A stretch of DNA of 64,000 nucleotides, taken from the NCBI RefSeq assembly GCF_036417845.1, contig NC_089979.1:25795958-25859957 (forward strand), read 5' to 3'. Each line of letters starts with the position of its first letter. Positions within the stretch are counted from its first letter, which is position 1. Position numbers and translations under genes: made by a program. Under the pieces are notes generated by a model, which was not told the origin of the DNA, searched no databases, and saw only the letters and a program-made list of their open reading frames with translations. Of the stretch, positions 26,396 through 38,981 are shown in pieces. The stretch comes from Apteryx mantelli (taxonomy: Eukaryota > Chordata > Aves > Apterygiformes > Apterygidae).

Positions 26396-29395
26396 ATAGA
26401 AAAAGTTCATGTTTCACTGACTGTTTGGTATTCTTTGAAGATATTACATTAAGAGTAAATATAGAGAAGTACATGTTATATGCAAGATTTTCAGAGAACA
26501 TTTAACTTCCACACCAGAAGGTCACATCTAAGGCAATATGGTCTTGGAACAAGTTCAAAGTTGTCGCACTTGATAAAAATAGCTTAAAGGGCACATAACT
26601 ATGCTGGAATATGGGAAAACAGTGGAACATGAGAGGGAGAATGATTGAAGGCCCCATTACTAATTATGTACATACTTTGCTGCTATTGAAAGCTAGATTT
26701 TCAAACATGTACATAGTACTTAAGTTAAATAGAAGTGCAAGCAATTAAAAGACTATAAAAGGTTTTACATAGCTATATATCTACGGAAATAATATTTTAC
26801 AAATATAATTTGCTAGAATAATGGAAAATCTTTGACCAATAAACAAACTGAGGATAAATTATTTTTGTCCCTAGCTTCAAAACTCAATTTATGACATTTA
26901 CATTTTTGCATTATTATTTATCTTTTTATAAGATTTTCTTGAAAAACAAAACCTAAATATTTATTTGTTTAATATAAGAAACAATATTTACTTTTCTTTA
27001 TTTTTCACTTTTTTTTTTTTTTACTATTGGAGTTCCTTGGTAAAGAAAAATAGTTGATAGTTTCCTGTGACATGCTGAAACAAGGACAGATGCAGACAAG
27101 GTACAGCTGAACTTTAGGAAAACTTAAAATTTACAGGGGGATCTATTGGGCTGTTAGATTTTGTACACCATAACCAAAAGGTTTCACTGAATTGACTTGT
27201 GAAATACACAAGCTCAGCAATCATTAGTCATTAGGACTGTGTTCCAGGTATTGGATACTTGTTAAGCCACAGTCAAATCTACCAGTGATATTTCAGTCAT
27301 GAATTTAAGTGACCATAAAATAAGATTCAATAGCTCTCCTGCAAACCCATTCATTCAAATGAGAGTCCCACCAAAGGGCAGGTTGTTTCATAACAGGACA
27401 TTCAGTAAGTCATGGGCCAAATGCTTCCTACGGAGGAAGCAATGCTGGGCATTTTCCAGTTTAATGTTTGATTTATTGTGTTGTTTTCTTCATTTTATCT
27501 CTTTAAAGAACATATCATGTGGAGGAATCCTTTTCTTTGATTTTAATGGAGACATTTGCTATATTTTGCACATACTTTTTAATGACTGATGGTAAAGTGC
27601 AAACTTTGGGACAAAGCTTCAAAAAAAAAAATTTGAGGATTTTGTAATGCAATGACCTTGAGTCTATTCTACTCATGATTAATACATCTGGGGTTCAATA
27701 ATGTCTTAATCCTATTTATCTCAGTGAAGCTCTGAATGATGAGAAAATACACTCATGGTCTTCCATGCTTGGAAACCATCTATTAATTCATCTGTATTCT
27801 TTCCTGTAGAGAAACTGTCCCAGATACAGTCTTTTTTGACCAAGTTTCCTTTCAAAGGATGCTTACACAAATTACCGGAATTTGGCCACAAAAAAAGGAT
27901 ATTTTCTGACAGTGACAGTGCTTTTGCCATAGCAATTAGGTACTTAAGAATTAAATGTATCCCCTCAATCAAACAGAGACATCCAAATGCAGAGTATCGC
28001 ATGCCTTCATGATACGTATAGTTAACAGGAAGATTTTTTGTCTTCAATGATTAGGGAGTAAATGATAGCAAAACTGCCTGAAAGCCACTCTAACTGGGGA
28101 TTAAGAATAACCAAACTCCAGGAGGTGCACTGGATACATGGAACTCTCTATACTATCCTTTAAAAATGTATGACCAAGGGAAAAGGTTACATTATATTAC
28201 AGCAGAGAGGCAACAACATAATTTATGCTGCTCAGTTTAAAAGCATCACATTTTTATACAATAACAAAAAAGCAGAGATTCTGAGTCATTAGAAAAATAC
28301 TTGCACAGCTGGTAAATTGTATTTTCTATGGACCTTATGCATGTGATTCTAAGCGCTAAGTATACACATTATTAGGGTCAATCCAAATCCAGGCTGTTGA
28401 AAAATCCAAAGTGTTGGAGGATTTAGGATCTTCCTGTGGATTTTGTTGTAGCCTCCACAATCTATGCTTTCATTAAAATAATATATGTTCTAACTTTCCA
28501 GGTTCTGAAAGAAGCCTTTACAATGTTAACCAGTGCACTGTCTCACAGGCTGTGTAGTCAGACTGAAACAATGCTACTAGGATATGTAAAATAATGAAAA
28601 TATTTGTTCTGTATTTTTGTCTTCTTACAATGGACTGACCACTGATTGAGAAGCAAGAAACTACTGAGATATAACACTAGCTCCTCATTCCTTTGGAGGT
28701 GGCAGTGTTTTAGTGGTTTTGGTGCTAACCATCTATGAAAGAGCACAAAAGGTAGCATGTCCCTGGAGGGCAAGTTATTCAGAGTGTGTGTCTGTTATGA
28801 CTCAGTTAACAGCACTCTGCTTTGTTCTTTCCTCTTTGCAAAGTGAGAGTGAAAGAGTCCACCAGAAGTTTGTTTTTTAGGGAAAAATGACACATCTGCT
28901 GTCCATTCTTTTTTGTCTCCATGTCTGGAAATAAATGCCTCATTTCTTGTTGCATCTGGACATGGACAGAGCAACTGGCGGTACTCCCAAATCCCCGAGG
29001 TTTCTAGGATGTTTTGGTTTAAACTCCTGCTCTACTCAGAGTTGGTTTCACCTACTTTTCCAGCCATTGTTACACACTGCATTTCTTTTGGCTGTATTTC
29101 TCTGTGGTCACCATATCCCTCTCTTTATCTAGGGTACAATTCTGAGATCTGTAGTATACAGGAAGGCCTTTAGTCCTCTTGCCAGTTCACATAGTCTACT
29201 GCTGGGAAGCTCTTGAGCTGGAAGAGCGTCATACATGGCTTTAGAAGCCATATAACTCGTCATGAGCCAATGCCCATTGCTTTTAACTTAAACCATTTTA
29301 AAGGTCATCCAAGTAATGCAAATTGGATCATTTAATTGAAAGGATTTAGCTACCAAAATTATTTGCATTGCAGCAGCAGCTAATGCTGCAGTCAG
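26396..29395. other. Intergenic, very AT-rich, no gene recognised
   Basis: The stretch 26,400-27,060 is extremely AT-rich and has a T run at 27010-27022. The opposing frames at 27,721-28,047 overlap on both strands, so neither is persuasive. No recognisable repeats in most of this interval. Confidence 0.5.
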
Positions 29396-29665
29396 GAATC
29401 AAGCTAATATTTTACAAAGCACTGTACAAACCCAGAACAAAAAGATGGTCCCTGCCTGAAAAAATGTACAACATAAAGGTGTTATCTGGCTTCCTCAGAT
29501 GTAAGAGTTGGCATGTGTTTTGTTCACCAGCTTTGCCACAGGAAAAAATGTCACACTTAATTACATCCTAAGGTAACAGATAACGGGGAGACATGACAGA
29601 TGGATGGGGAGCCCAAGGACATAATCAGATGACATTGATGCCCAGTGAGTGAGGGTATCGTTTCA
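29396..29665 (+). repeat. Old tetrapod interspersed repeat fragment
   Basis: The order of 'acaaagcactgtacaaaccc', 'aacaaaaagatggtccctgc', then 'taacagataacggggagac', 'agatggatggggagcccaag' and 'gatgcccagtgagtgaggg' matches a diverged interspersed repeat I know from sauropsid genomes (form 'agcgctgtacaaac...aaagacagtccctgcc...'). The element's class is uncertain (SINE tail or DNA element). No coding content. Confidence 0.4.
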
Positions 29666-32375
29666 CTTGCTCCTAGCTGTTGTCACTTCTGTAGACGTTC
29701 TGATGACAGTGAGTTTTAAGAAGGGAGATGACAGAGGATAGTGAGGGTCTTTGTAGATGTTTAAAGCATGTTGTTTCCTTGCATGAAAGACTGCTTAGGA
29801 GAAAACACAAAAAGTTTGAAAAGCTTTGTGTGTGGATAGTGATTAACAGCACTGACAGAGCAGAAGTGAGTCTGAACTTGCAAGAGCAAAGGAGAGAAAG
29901 TAGGGGTAATGTGTTTGAAAGAAATGAAAAGTATTGAAAAATAAATCTTTATCCCTATTGAATTATTGAATAAGAAATCCTTATCTACTGTGATAAATTC
30001 ATACAATTTAATGGAGGGATACAAAGAGGAAGTTGATATGTTGCAGTGAAGAGAAATGGCATAGATCTGCATTTGTCAGGACTGTAGAAAAGTATGCTGC
30101 AGTACCTGTGACATGAGATGATGAAAACATGGACAAGAACCTTTGCTAATTAATAGGAGCTGCCTCTCCTTCAGAAGTCTTCCTTTAGTAAAATTTAGGT
30201 TACCTTGCTAGTTTGTCTAGCTTGTCTGAATCAAATATCCATCCTTTTTCAGTATCAGATTTGTATGCTTGAAAGAAGCAAATATACTCTCCTATGAAAT
30301 CACATTTTTCTCTCTTTTCACACAGATTTGTTTCTTGTTGGAGAAGAAATGGTGTGAAACATGAGAGAAAGCACAGGTATGAAGAGAAAATAGACTAAAA
30401 TGACTTGATTTTTCTAGGCAATTTGTGAGCATAATTAAAATGGGAAGGGGTTACATCAGCAGCTGTGTCCTGTCGGGGAGAGAACATCTTTTCAGTATAT
30501 TGAATTGTTGGGTCTAATTTGCACTTCTAGAAATGGTAGATTTTTTTCTGAAACACAGTAAAGGTGATGACAAAACATCTGGATGTTTTAGGTGTGAGAT
30601 CCATTACTGCAAACTAGATGATTTGTTCAAAATAAAAAACAAGAATTCAGTTCTGAGAGTGAATTCTTTCCATCTCACAGCCTCTTACAAGCATGTCATA
30701 TCTACATAAAGCTTGAACAAGCTCTCAGAAATCCAGTGTCCCAATGACAGAAAACTTTACTTTTGCAGTCTGTATCACAACTATACTAACACAAATACTA
30801 ATAGTCTTTGTTAATCATATCCTCTTTAATTCTCACCTAGTTCTTGAGAATTTCCATTATGGGGCATGATTCAGAAAAGAGAAAAAGCTATTGCTAATAA
30901 AATTCTCAGCAATATCTCACAGATTACAATAATCTCTCACTTAACTCATATCATAAATGCTTGTATACTTCATAAAAGTCTATCAAATTTTAGCTACTAT
31001 TAATAGTCAGAGAGGTAAGTCAACATTCTTACCATCCTTCCAGGTTTTGATTTATATGGAGGAAATTATGGGTACATACCATGTAATTCAAATGGCTTTA
31101 GAGAAAGTTGATGTGAACTAAAAGTTGGGCTGTATAATTAGCATCCTTCATCACTGGACTGACGATTGATGTTCATCTGTACATAAAAAACTGTTCACTA
31201 TATTGTGGCTGTGTGATATAAAAAGCATATTCTGAAGTTCTTGTGCATAATGAATATGGCATGCTAGAAATCAATGCCAATTACTAGTGAGTGGATTAAG
31301 TAAAATTATGGACTATCAAGGTCCTTGTAATAAAACACAAGATATGCAATACTGTCATACTCCTTGAATTTAAGATTGAAAGTAAAAGTTTCCACTTTTT
31401 CTGACTTTCATTTCATAGCTAGATTAATGTTCGGTTAGTAATATTGAATCCAGAATGTGAGCACAAAATGATTGAAAGAAAAGAAAAATAAACTGGAAAG
31501 CAAATAATTGATGATAGCTACCTAGATAGTTAGTGAGAAGCATGTGCTTAAAACAAACAACAAATTCCCAGTGTCTCAAAACTTCATATCAAAATAAAAA
31601 TGTCTGAAACTGAACATTAGATGGTGTATGTATGTCCTAATCACCTTTTCCAGGTCTTCTCTACTTCCTCTTTTTATATTCACTTGTTCTATCTTCATCT
31701 TAGTTTTAAATTGAATTGAACCATTAGGCTTCCTACTCTGAAAAGAGTTGAGCCTTAGTGCACTCTCCCTTCTCTTGTCAGGGTATGGTCACTCATTGCC
31801 CATCTTTTCAGGCTGTTGTACACTTCCTCCTGAGCTCTCACCACGTGCACAGATATTTTCCCCACATTCTGGGTTGTGTTTTCCAGGCGCAGAGGGAATG
31901 GTTGCAGACAGCCACCATTCTTGTGGAAGTGGGATCCGTGCAGCTCTTTTATACCCATTCATTTTTGGAGAGGTGAGAAACAGCTACTTAACTGCATGAC
32001 AAAACGTGTCAGAAAATCATCTCACACTAATGCCCATATATTTTTGGAGAGAAAAAAATAAGCCTAACTAAGACCCCCAAGTTATATACTAATATGAACA
32101 GCTACAAAAATTACCAAAGGTCTGGAAATGACAAAAGCCTCCCTCATATAAAAGATCCAAGTATCTTAATTATATACTTTACATATTCTCTCTTTAGTTC
32201 TTCGTATTTTTTATAGTCTGATTTCAACTTATGTAGTCTGATTTCAGTGTAGAGACCCATGTTTACTTATTGATAAAGTCCAAGAAACCCAGGAGATCAC
32301 TGATGAAATAATAAACATTTTATTCACACAGAGCTGTGGCAGCCAATCAGATTGCAAGGGTGTTTTTTGGCCCTG
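29666..32375. other. Intergenic, nothing recognised
   Basis: AT-rich sequence. Overlapping short frames at 31,748-32,061 on both strands are not supported as genes. The last five bases (32371-32375, CCCTG) are the left copy of the LTR target duplication. Confidence 0.5.
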
Positions 32376-33201
32376 TGTCACGAAAGGAGTGATGCACTTC
32401 ACTCGTAAGAGGGAAGCAGCACTACGTTTATTGCAGTAAGACAGTGACTTAACAAAGTTCAATCGTAAATAAGAACAATTTAATGAGGTTCGATTGGCAA
32501 GGTTCACTCAGTTATTTACTGCATGAAGGACAGGGTCAGATGCGTGTGCAACGGAGACCCTCCCGTTGAGTCATGAGGTTCAGACTGAACCCCCTTGCTT
32601 TCTAAACTCCTTTGGAGAGGAGCCTAGGTACGGCTGGATCCAGTCCTAGTCCCAGACTTGGTCAACGGTTCATATCTAAAGGAGTGTGTGCGAAAGAAAC
32701 CCTCCCGTTGAGTCACAAGGTTCAGACTGGACCCCCTTGCTTTCTAAACTCCTTCAGAGAGGAGCCTAGGTGCGGCTGGATCCAGTCCTGGTCTCAGACT
32801 TGGTCAGTGGTTTATGTCTAAGAGATTATGTGCGCAATTAGTCAGAGATATAACTCAGCAAAGTTTCGTGAAGTTCGCAAAAGTTCAGCATGCTATTAAT
32901 CACTTACTGAGGATCTGTCGTGGGTAAGGAATATCTCAACCTCAAGGAGTCACCTTGAGAGGCGTCCCTGCTCAAGGGGAGGTTCTGCAGTGCAGCCCGC
33001 TGCCATGCAGGAGAGCTCAAGGGGCTCTGGGCTGCCCCCTATTTATGGGGGGGAGATGATTGACTCATAGTCATATTTGCATACTAGACGGGCCTTAGTT
33101 GGTGCATGCTCAGCTAGCCCCTGCCTACGTGCTGTTTACAGGGAGGTCAGGTTGAGGGGGAGAGAGCACATCAGTGGAGGGGAAAGGAGCACACCGTCAC
33201 A
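32376..33201 (-). mobile_element. Solo endogenous-retrovirus LTR, minus orientation
   Basis: An 826-bp element begins with TG (TGTCACG on plus) and ends with CA (CGTCACA), and is flanked by an exact 5-bp target-site duplication, CCCTG (32371-32375 and 33202-33206). Read on the minus strand it starts TGTGACGG and ends CGTGACA. It shows a TATA-like ATAAATAG (plus 33039-33046) about 155 bp in and an AATAAA signal (plus 32427-32432) about 50 bp before its end. A 5-bp duplication fits class III (ERVL-like) and some other avian ERVs; the class is not certain. No gag, pol or env sequence adjoins it, so it is a solo LTR left by recombination between two LTRs. Intact ends and target duplication suggest moderate age. 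The distance between TATA and AATAAA is long (about 610 bp), partly because of an internal duplication. Confidence 0.85.
32541..32824. repeat. Tandem duplication (2 x 142 bp) inside the LTR
   Basis: Two copies with a 142-bp period: both contain 'ccctcccgttgagtca', 'cccccttgctttctaaactc', 'gaggagcctagg' and 'ggctggatccagtcct'. They differ at scattered positions (for example tacggctgg versus tgcggctgg, cctagtcc versus cctggtct). A partial third unit may begin at about 32825 ('attatgtgcgc'). The duplication lies between the TATA-like and poly(A) signals, so it is in the transcribed R region of the LTR. The differences between copies mean the duplication probably predates this insertion or has aged with it. 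Confidence 0.85.
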
Positions 33202-36200
33202 CCCTGACACACATTTTGTTGGTTTTGCAGTTCTTGTAGCTGTTCAACATGTCTGATATTCATTAATATCAGCTCTACTATATGCGAATCAAATCTAAGT
33301 ATATTTTCATTTATGTTAAGAAGAAAATTTAAAAAGGGGGCTTCTACTTCAGCTCCTGCAGAAATGCTCCTGGCTCCAGCTGCCGGACAAGCTGAACACA
33401 GGGCATCACAATGCCACTGCTTTACAAAAACACTCATTCTGCCAATAAATAATAAAGGCAATTGGACTTCAGCGTAATTCAAGCAAAAACATTCCTGAAT
33501 TTTGCCATTTTTATCTTCATTCTCCAAAAACAACAAATGATGATATAAAATGAAGCTGTCAGTAAATTTTGGTAATATATAATATTTCTTAAACCATGAA
33601 AAATTATAATAGCAGCACAGTATTTACAAATATATTCATAAATATTCATTTATAAACATGATATATTTATATTTATATACTTATATTTATTACACATCTA
33701 TATTTAGTATATACTTATGTTTACAGTATACTTATAAATCTATAGCAGGAAAATATATTTATTCTCTGCTATTTATAGCAGTGATCATTTAACTCTTGAA
33801 AAGCAGAATTATTTTAAAAGAAAGCATGCTAGAAATTGTCATTAGAAGTACATATGTTTTGCACAAACAGTACAGCAATAGTCAGGCAAAAACCTGTGTG
33901 AAACCTTTAGTGCATAAATCTCTTCATGCCTGGAGGCAGTAATAAATTACATGTTTCTTTACAAATATATTTTGAAATTGTCAAACATACATTTCATGTA
34001 TGAAACCAGAAATACTATCTTCTTGGCTGACTTTTTTTTGATGTATTCTGTAATTAGGTATAAAATTAAAAGACGTCTTTTTATACCCAAAGGATATATA
34101 AACCCTTTAAGCATATCAGAACAGGTAAAATATCTCAATATAACCTAAAATTTTACTATTTAAAGAAGGATAATTCTTCTCCTTTGTTCCCAAGTCTACA
34201 AAAACTTTGAAAACACTTTCAAGTTTTAACCTTCCCTGTTTAGATGTGCATGTATGTCTTTTATGATTAATTTAGAAATCAAACTCTTAGAAGACCAAAA
34301 CAGCATTGCTTGTAAATTCCCACTCTATTCTATGATGTCATTCATTCATTGCAGTATGCAAATGAAAGTTCAGTACTGCAGGTATTCTGGAGAAACAATA
34401 CAGCCTCTATATGGTTGGCCTATTAATTCCAAAAGCAATCTGAATGTATGTAAATGGAATTTAGGTATATAGTCTACTTTTTGGAACACCAGTTACCAGT
34501 GGTTAAGTCCATATACTTCAGTATCCCTAGCTGCCTGAACCAGGCTCCTTTCTGAACCAGTGCTGCTCACTCTCAGTTAAGGTGGTTAAGTCGTCAGTCC
34601 ATTGTGCACCCTTCTGACAAGGAACTTCCTAGGATGGTGTTTACCCCTTTAATTTAGAGTGAACTTCCTACTAACAGAGAAAACACTAGAGAAAGCAAGC
34701 AGAAACCCTGGGAAGGGTTAATACACACATTTTCATAAACATGCCTCAGTCTGCAAGGTGCTGAGCATTCTGTCCCTCGTCTGTCCTAAACATACACACT
34801 TTTTAGTCAGTTTAGTCAGAAGTTCAGGAAATTCCCAGTAAAATGGGGAGGGCAAAATTTAATATTAATGATAGTAAAAACAGAAAAAGGGACTGCTAAG
34901 AAACATTATAAACTTCAAATTATCTAGTCCAAGTTTTGGCACCTAAAACAGGACAGGAGGAAGAAGCTCAAGTCATTTTTTTTCTTTCACAGGTGATTCT
35001 AAAATATCTCAGTATTCTTTATTTAGGGTCACCAACTCTTTCTGTGCTGTCAATCTGATGCCATTTATGGGGCATCTCAGTAGGCCACATAAAGAAGAAA
35101 TCACAAAATAGCAACCTCTTTTCCCGCATGGGCAGACTAACGGCTCCTCGAGCCACTGCCTGCATCTGTGCCATTGTACTTGGATGCATCTGAGAAGGAC
35201 AGGCAGAAACATCCCCCAGGACAGACAGGACAGACAAACAGCAGTTTGCCAGTTCAGTTTACCTGTTAAAGTTATTAATATTAGCTAAGGGACATAGTGA
35301 AAGAGAAGTTTAGAGGATTAGAAACCTTTTTTTTTCTCAGTGAAAAAATGGGAGTTCCTCGCAGGTTTTCCCCCAAGTTTCCTTGAGAGCTACCTCAGAC
35401 TCTCTCACTTTCTGCAAACAGCCTGACCATACCTCCAAATACTTCTCACTCCCCTGGCCCAGGCCATCTGATGGACAGGAGGAGGTCAGACACCCAAGCC
35501 CTGACATTAGAAAAACAACAACTTTCAAGCACCGTCAGTATAGGGATCTTTTCAAGATTGGTTCAAGTTTATGAACAGAAAAACTGGAAGTGATCTAATT
35601 TGATTATACAATACTTTTTATCTAGTTAAATGTCCAGTTTCCTTGTTTTTCTCCTTGACTGCATCCTCTGGGAATGGGATAGCCACTTAATCATCCTCTA
35701 CCTTTCCTCATCTTTTCTCATTTTTTCTGAACTCTGTTTAGTGCTTCCAGGCCTTGATCCTGCTTCCGTTGCAGAAAATGGCAAATCGTACATAATCGAA
35801 CAATGACACTGAAGCTAGACACATACTTACAGTCTCTTTTATCAAGATACCATCATGCGCAGGTAGATAAATTTTCTGAGAACTTTCTTGAAGTCCTGTA
35901 TCTTTTCACTTGTGGCCAAATGTTACAGAACCTTGGGTACCATTTCCCCACTCTTCAGCTTAAAATATATGTATTTTTATTAGCTTTTAATGTATTTAGA
36001 ATTACTCAAGAAAATGACAACATGAAAGAACAAGATGTGCATATCAGTGGATCTGCACTTTTTGTTTATACTTACCCTACATGTTTCATTAAATTGCTGA
36101 GATATTGAACAAACCAAGTTAGCTCAGGCATCTGCTCTACACTGGCATTTGCAGTAGACATGCCCTTGCTGCTTGAGTAGGCCCAGGTTCATTACTCACA

Positions 36201-37477
36201 CTGTCTACCTGTTACCCGCAAAATCCCGGTATACTATGCTCTCATCACTTTGTATTTCAAGGATTTCATGTAACTCTCTCCAGCTACTTTCATTTCATGC
36301 CATTCATTTCCTTTGTTAGAAAAACTGCTTCCCACAGGATCCTTTCCTCTTATTTTTCATATTTTTTTTCTTCTGTGGGAAATAAATTATTCAGGGCGTC
36401 AACATACTTGAACTGGAACTGAGATGGAGGTAGTTATAATGAAATGCTAATAACTGCCAGGAAAATTACAGTTGTTCAGAGCTGTTAGGTCTGCCAAGCA
36501 GCTGCCAGCAGTACTACGTGTCTCCCCTACTCTTCTTCCAGTTTACTGATTTTCTCCGAAATAAGTAGGGCGTTGTTCTTCAATTCCAAACTTTCAGAAA
36601 ACGCTCCAGCATTGATTGGATGTGTCATTCAAATGTAATCACATAATGGACAAAGAAATGGAAGAATGTTTTTAAGTTGAATACAACGGCTTTTGATGCA
36701 TGTTTAGGGTGTGCTTCAACATTATACTTTATCTGTTGGCACATACGTCTGTTGTGTCAATGTAACTCTACAGGGAGGCTGTGCTATAAATGAGACTGCT
36801 TCTGTTAACATGGATTATTTCACTGAGCTGGCTTGCAGTGCAGACTCCCCAAAAGTTGTATCAGTAAAACTCACCACTCCCACAATTTTAGCAGAAGGAT
36901 ATATATGTGTAGTGGTGATGAACAGGAACCTCATCAAGAAACTTAACACCAGAAAAATTGCAAGTTAGAAGTACATCCTTAATTAGTGATCACCGATGTT
37001 GTTAAAATGTTTCTGTCCCTTACCTGATTACTGTCTCTCAGCTACAGGATAACGTCCCACAGTTGGTGGATTTAAACTGCTGAGGAACAGTCAAACACTC
37101 TGTTTTAGTATGAGCTGTGGAAGTGGTGACCCTCATCATAAGGATAAAAGCAGTCCAAACTGCTTCAACTGTTTGTGAAGTGAATACAAATGTACGGGCT
37201 TTGATCATGAGTGAATGTGGCATAGCTAGTGAGGTGATGGTTTATCTAAAAACATGGTAGATTCCTGATTAACTCATGGGTATACCAGAGGCAGAATGGA
37301 TAGTTAACTCATCATGAGCTGCAGCCTGAAGGCCTTGATTAGCCCTGCCAGTTTTCAAATGCAATATTGCCACTGTAGTTTGAGTGATACTCAGGATTTC
37401 ACTGTTTAGGCCCTGCTTCACATGAATCTACTCCACACGCCATATATTGCTTTCAGCCATATAACTACACTGTACAG
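33202..37477. other. Intergenic, AT-rich, no gene recognised
   Basis: Positions 33,575-33,775 are almost pure A/T with repeated 'tatatttat' words (low complexity). The plus-strand frame at 36711-36968 is 85 codons but has no recognisable family. A segment at 36,840-36,895 resembles 21,722-21,780 (see findings). Around 35,745-35,775 'cttgatcctgcttccgttgc' resembles the start of an old sauropsid repeat, too short to call. Confidence 0.5.
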
Positions 37478-37748
37478 ATCACAGAATCACAGAATGGCTG
37501 AGGTTGGAAGGGACCTCTGGAGATCATCTAGTCCAACCCCCCTGCTCAAGCAGGGTCACCTAGAGCACATTGCACAGGATTGCATCCAGGCGCGTTTTGA
37601 ATATCTCCAGAGAAGGAGACTCCACCACCTCTCTGGGCAGCCTGTTCCAGTGCTCTGTCACCCTCACAGTGAAAAAGTTTTTCCTCATGTTAAGATGGAA
37701 GTGTCTGTGTTTCAGTTTGTGCCCATTGCCTCGCGTCCTGTCGCTCGA
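37478..37748 (-). mobile_element. CR1 LINE 3' end, minus orientation
   Basis: This is the reverse complement of an avian CR1 3' end. Reading plus it opens with 'acagaatcacagaatggctg', the reversed ATTCTGTG terminal repeats, then 'gaggttggaagggacc', 'agcagggtcacctagagcac' and, at the 5' side, 'gaagtgtctgtgtttcagtt' and 'cctcgcgtcctgtcgct'. About 270 bases remain, 5'-truncated. It shares about 200 bases of high identity with the plus-strand copy at 5.2 kb, so the two form an inverted pair 32 kb apart. The open frame over it is a remnant of CR1 and not a host gene. Confidence 0.93.
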
Positions 37749-38519
37749 TTACACACAGGATTTCAAGTTTTCATGAGGAACATAAAACTTAACAGGCACA
37801 TCACAGACCTTTAAAAAAAATTAAATTCAGAGGCCTTTGTAAGACATTATTCATTATCTATATCAAAGCAATGCCCACAGGCACTGCCTGTTGCACTTCA
37901 CTCTGAAAACACATAGGCCCATGTTCTATTCCAGATCATCCACATGCCAAACCTCAAGGAACCTATTAATTTATGCACTTCAAAATGCAGGTCCAAGGCA
38001 TTTGCTTGCTTGCAGGAACAACCCCTCAAGACATCAAACTCTTAAGAGCTGTTGGGGAGGGCTCTGTCTCTATGACTAATGTATTGAGAAGGGTTCTGGG
38101 CACGCAGAAAGTCAAAGAGATTTCCGATTAACTTTCTTCTCACCTTCAAAACCGTGAAGCTAAGCAGTACTTCACTCAATAGGAAAACGCTAAACGTGTT
38201 TCTTTATTAACACAAATGGGAAACAACAGGTTTGCCATCACAGAGATTCATCCCCAATGTTTACTTGCTGCAGTCACTCACCAACGCAATGACTCAAACT
38301 TCAGAACAGGGCTTGGCTAAAACCACATAGCCAACAGTAGTAACACGTCTTAGGGATTCATTTTATTGTGGTTTAAAGTCAGTCCCCCCCCGCCCCCAGC
38401 AAAGCAGCCTTCCTCGTTTTTTTTTTACTTCAGGAAGTTAAATCCAGGCAGCGGAAGGCCTCGTTCTCCCCCTGCGTGTGAGGAAATGGCAGACACGGCT
38501 GCTGGACAGGGAAGGCTTT
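37749..38519. other. Upstream flank of the VPS13B promoter
   Basis: No gene or repeat was recognised. The sequence moves from AT-rich to a C-rich run at 38384-38399 and a T run, then into the CpG island. There is no evident TATA box near the island. Confidence 0.5.
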
Positions 38520-38772
38520 GCTGCTTCCACGTCCCTTTCCCCAGCCACCCCGTCGCTGCCCCGGGCCCCTCCCGCTGTCCCCAGCCTCCCCCCCACCACC
38601 GCCCACAGCTGCCCTGCCCCGCCCCGCCCCCCCAAAGGCCGCCGCGCCCCGCCCACCTCCCTAACGGCCGCCACCGCCCCGCCCCGTGACAGCACCCGCG
38701 CGCACGCAGCAGCCCAAGCCCCGCCCCCCCGCCGTTCGGCCACCCCTTCCCGTCCGCCCTCTCCTAGCAGAG

Positions 38773-38778
38773 CACGTG
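38773..38778. promoter_or_regulatory. CACGTG E-box in the promoter
   Basis: The palindromic core CACGTG sits in 'agcacgtgagct'. It is the core bound by MYC/USF and, with suitable flanks, by the MiT/TFE regulators of lysosome genes; here the flanks only partly match the GTCACGTGAC consensus. About 110 to 200 bases upstream of the likely transcription start. Confidence 0.35.
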
Positions 38779-38899
38779 AGCTCGGCCGGCTTCAAGCTCA
38801 ACATCCGGCCCCGCCCTGGCGCTCCCGCCAAACCGTTCCGCCCGGCACTCTCGGAGAGCCTGAGGCGGCGGACGCTTGAGGTGAGCACACGCGCCGCAG

Positions 38900-38981
38900 A
38901 ACCCGGAACTGCCTCTGCGGCGGAACCGGAGCGGAGGGGCTGCCCGCGCCGGCCTCCTGCGCCGCCGCCGCCGCCGCCGCG
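38900..38981 (+). other. VPS13B: Candidate non-coding exon 1 of VPS13B
   Basis: The coding sequence starts in the exon at 39,670, which has a splice acceptor, so a 5' non-coding exon must lie upstream. In the island the best donor is G|GTGAGG, with GT at 38982, giving an exon that ends with the GCC-triplet run. A second good donor, GAG|GTGAGC (GT at 38881), would end a more upstream exon at 38880. The start (about 38,900) is a guess from the ETS site, as transcription start sites cannot be read directly. If the 38982 donor is used, intron 1 is 688 bp. Confidence 0.45.

Noticed and set aside
36711..36968. 85-codon plus-strand frame
   Set aside because: No recognisable family. Part of it seems to belong to a dispersed repeat shared with 21.7 kb.
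37422..37814. 130-codon plus-strand frame
   Set aside because: It is the antisense of a CR1 3' end (37,478-37,748).
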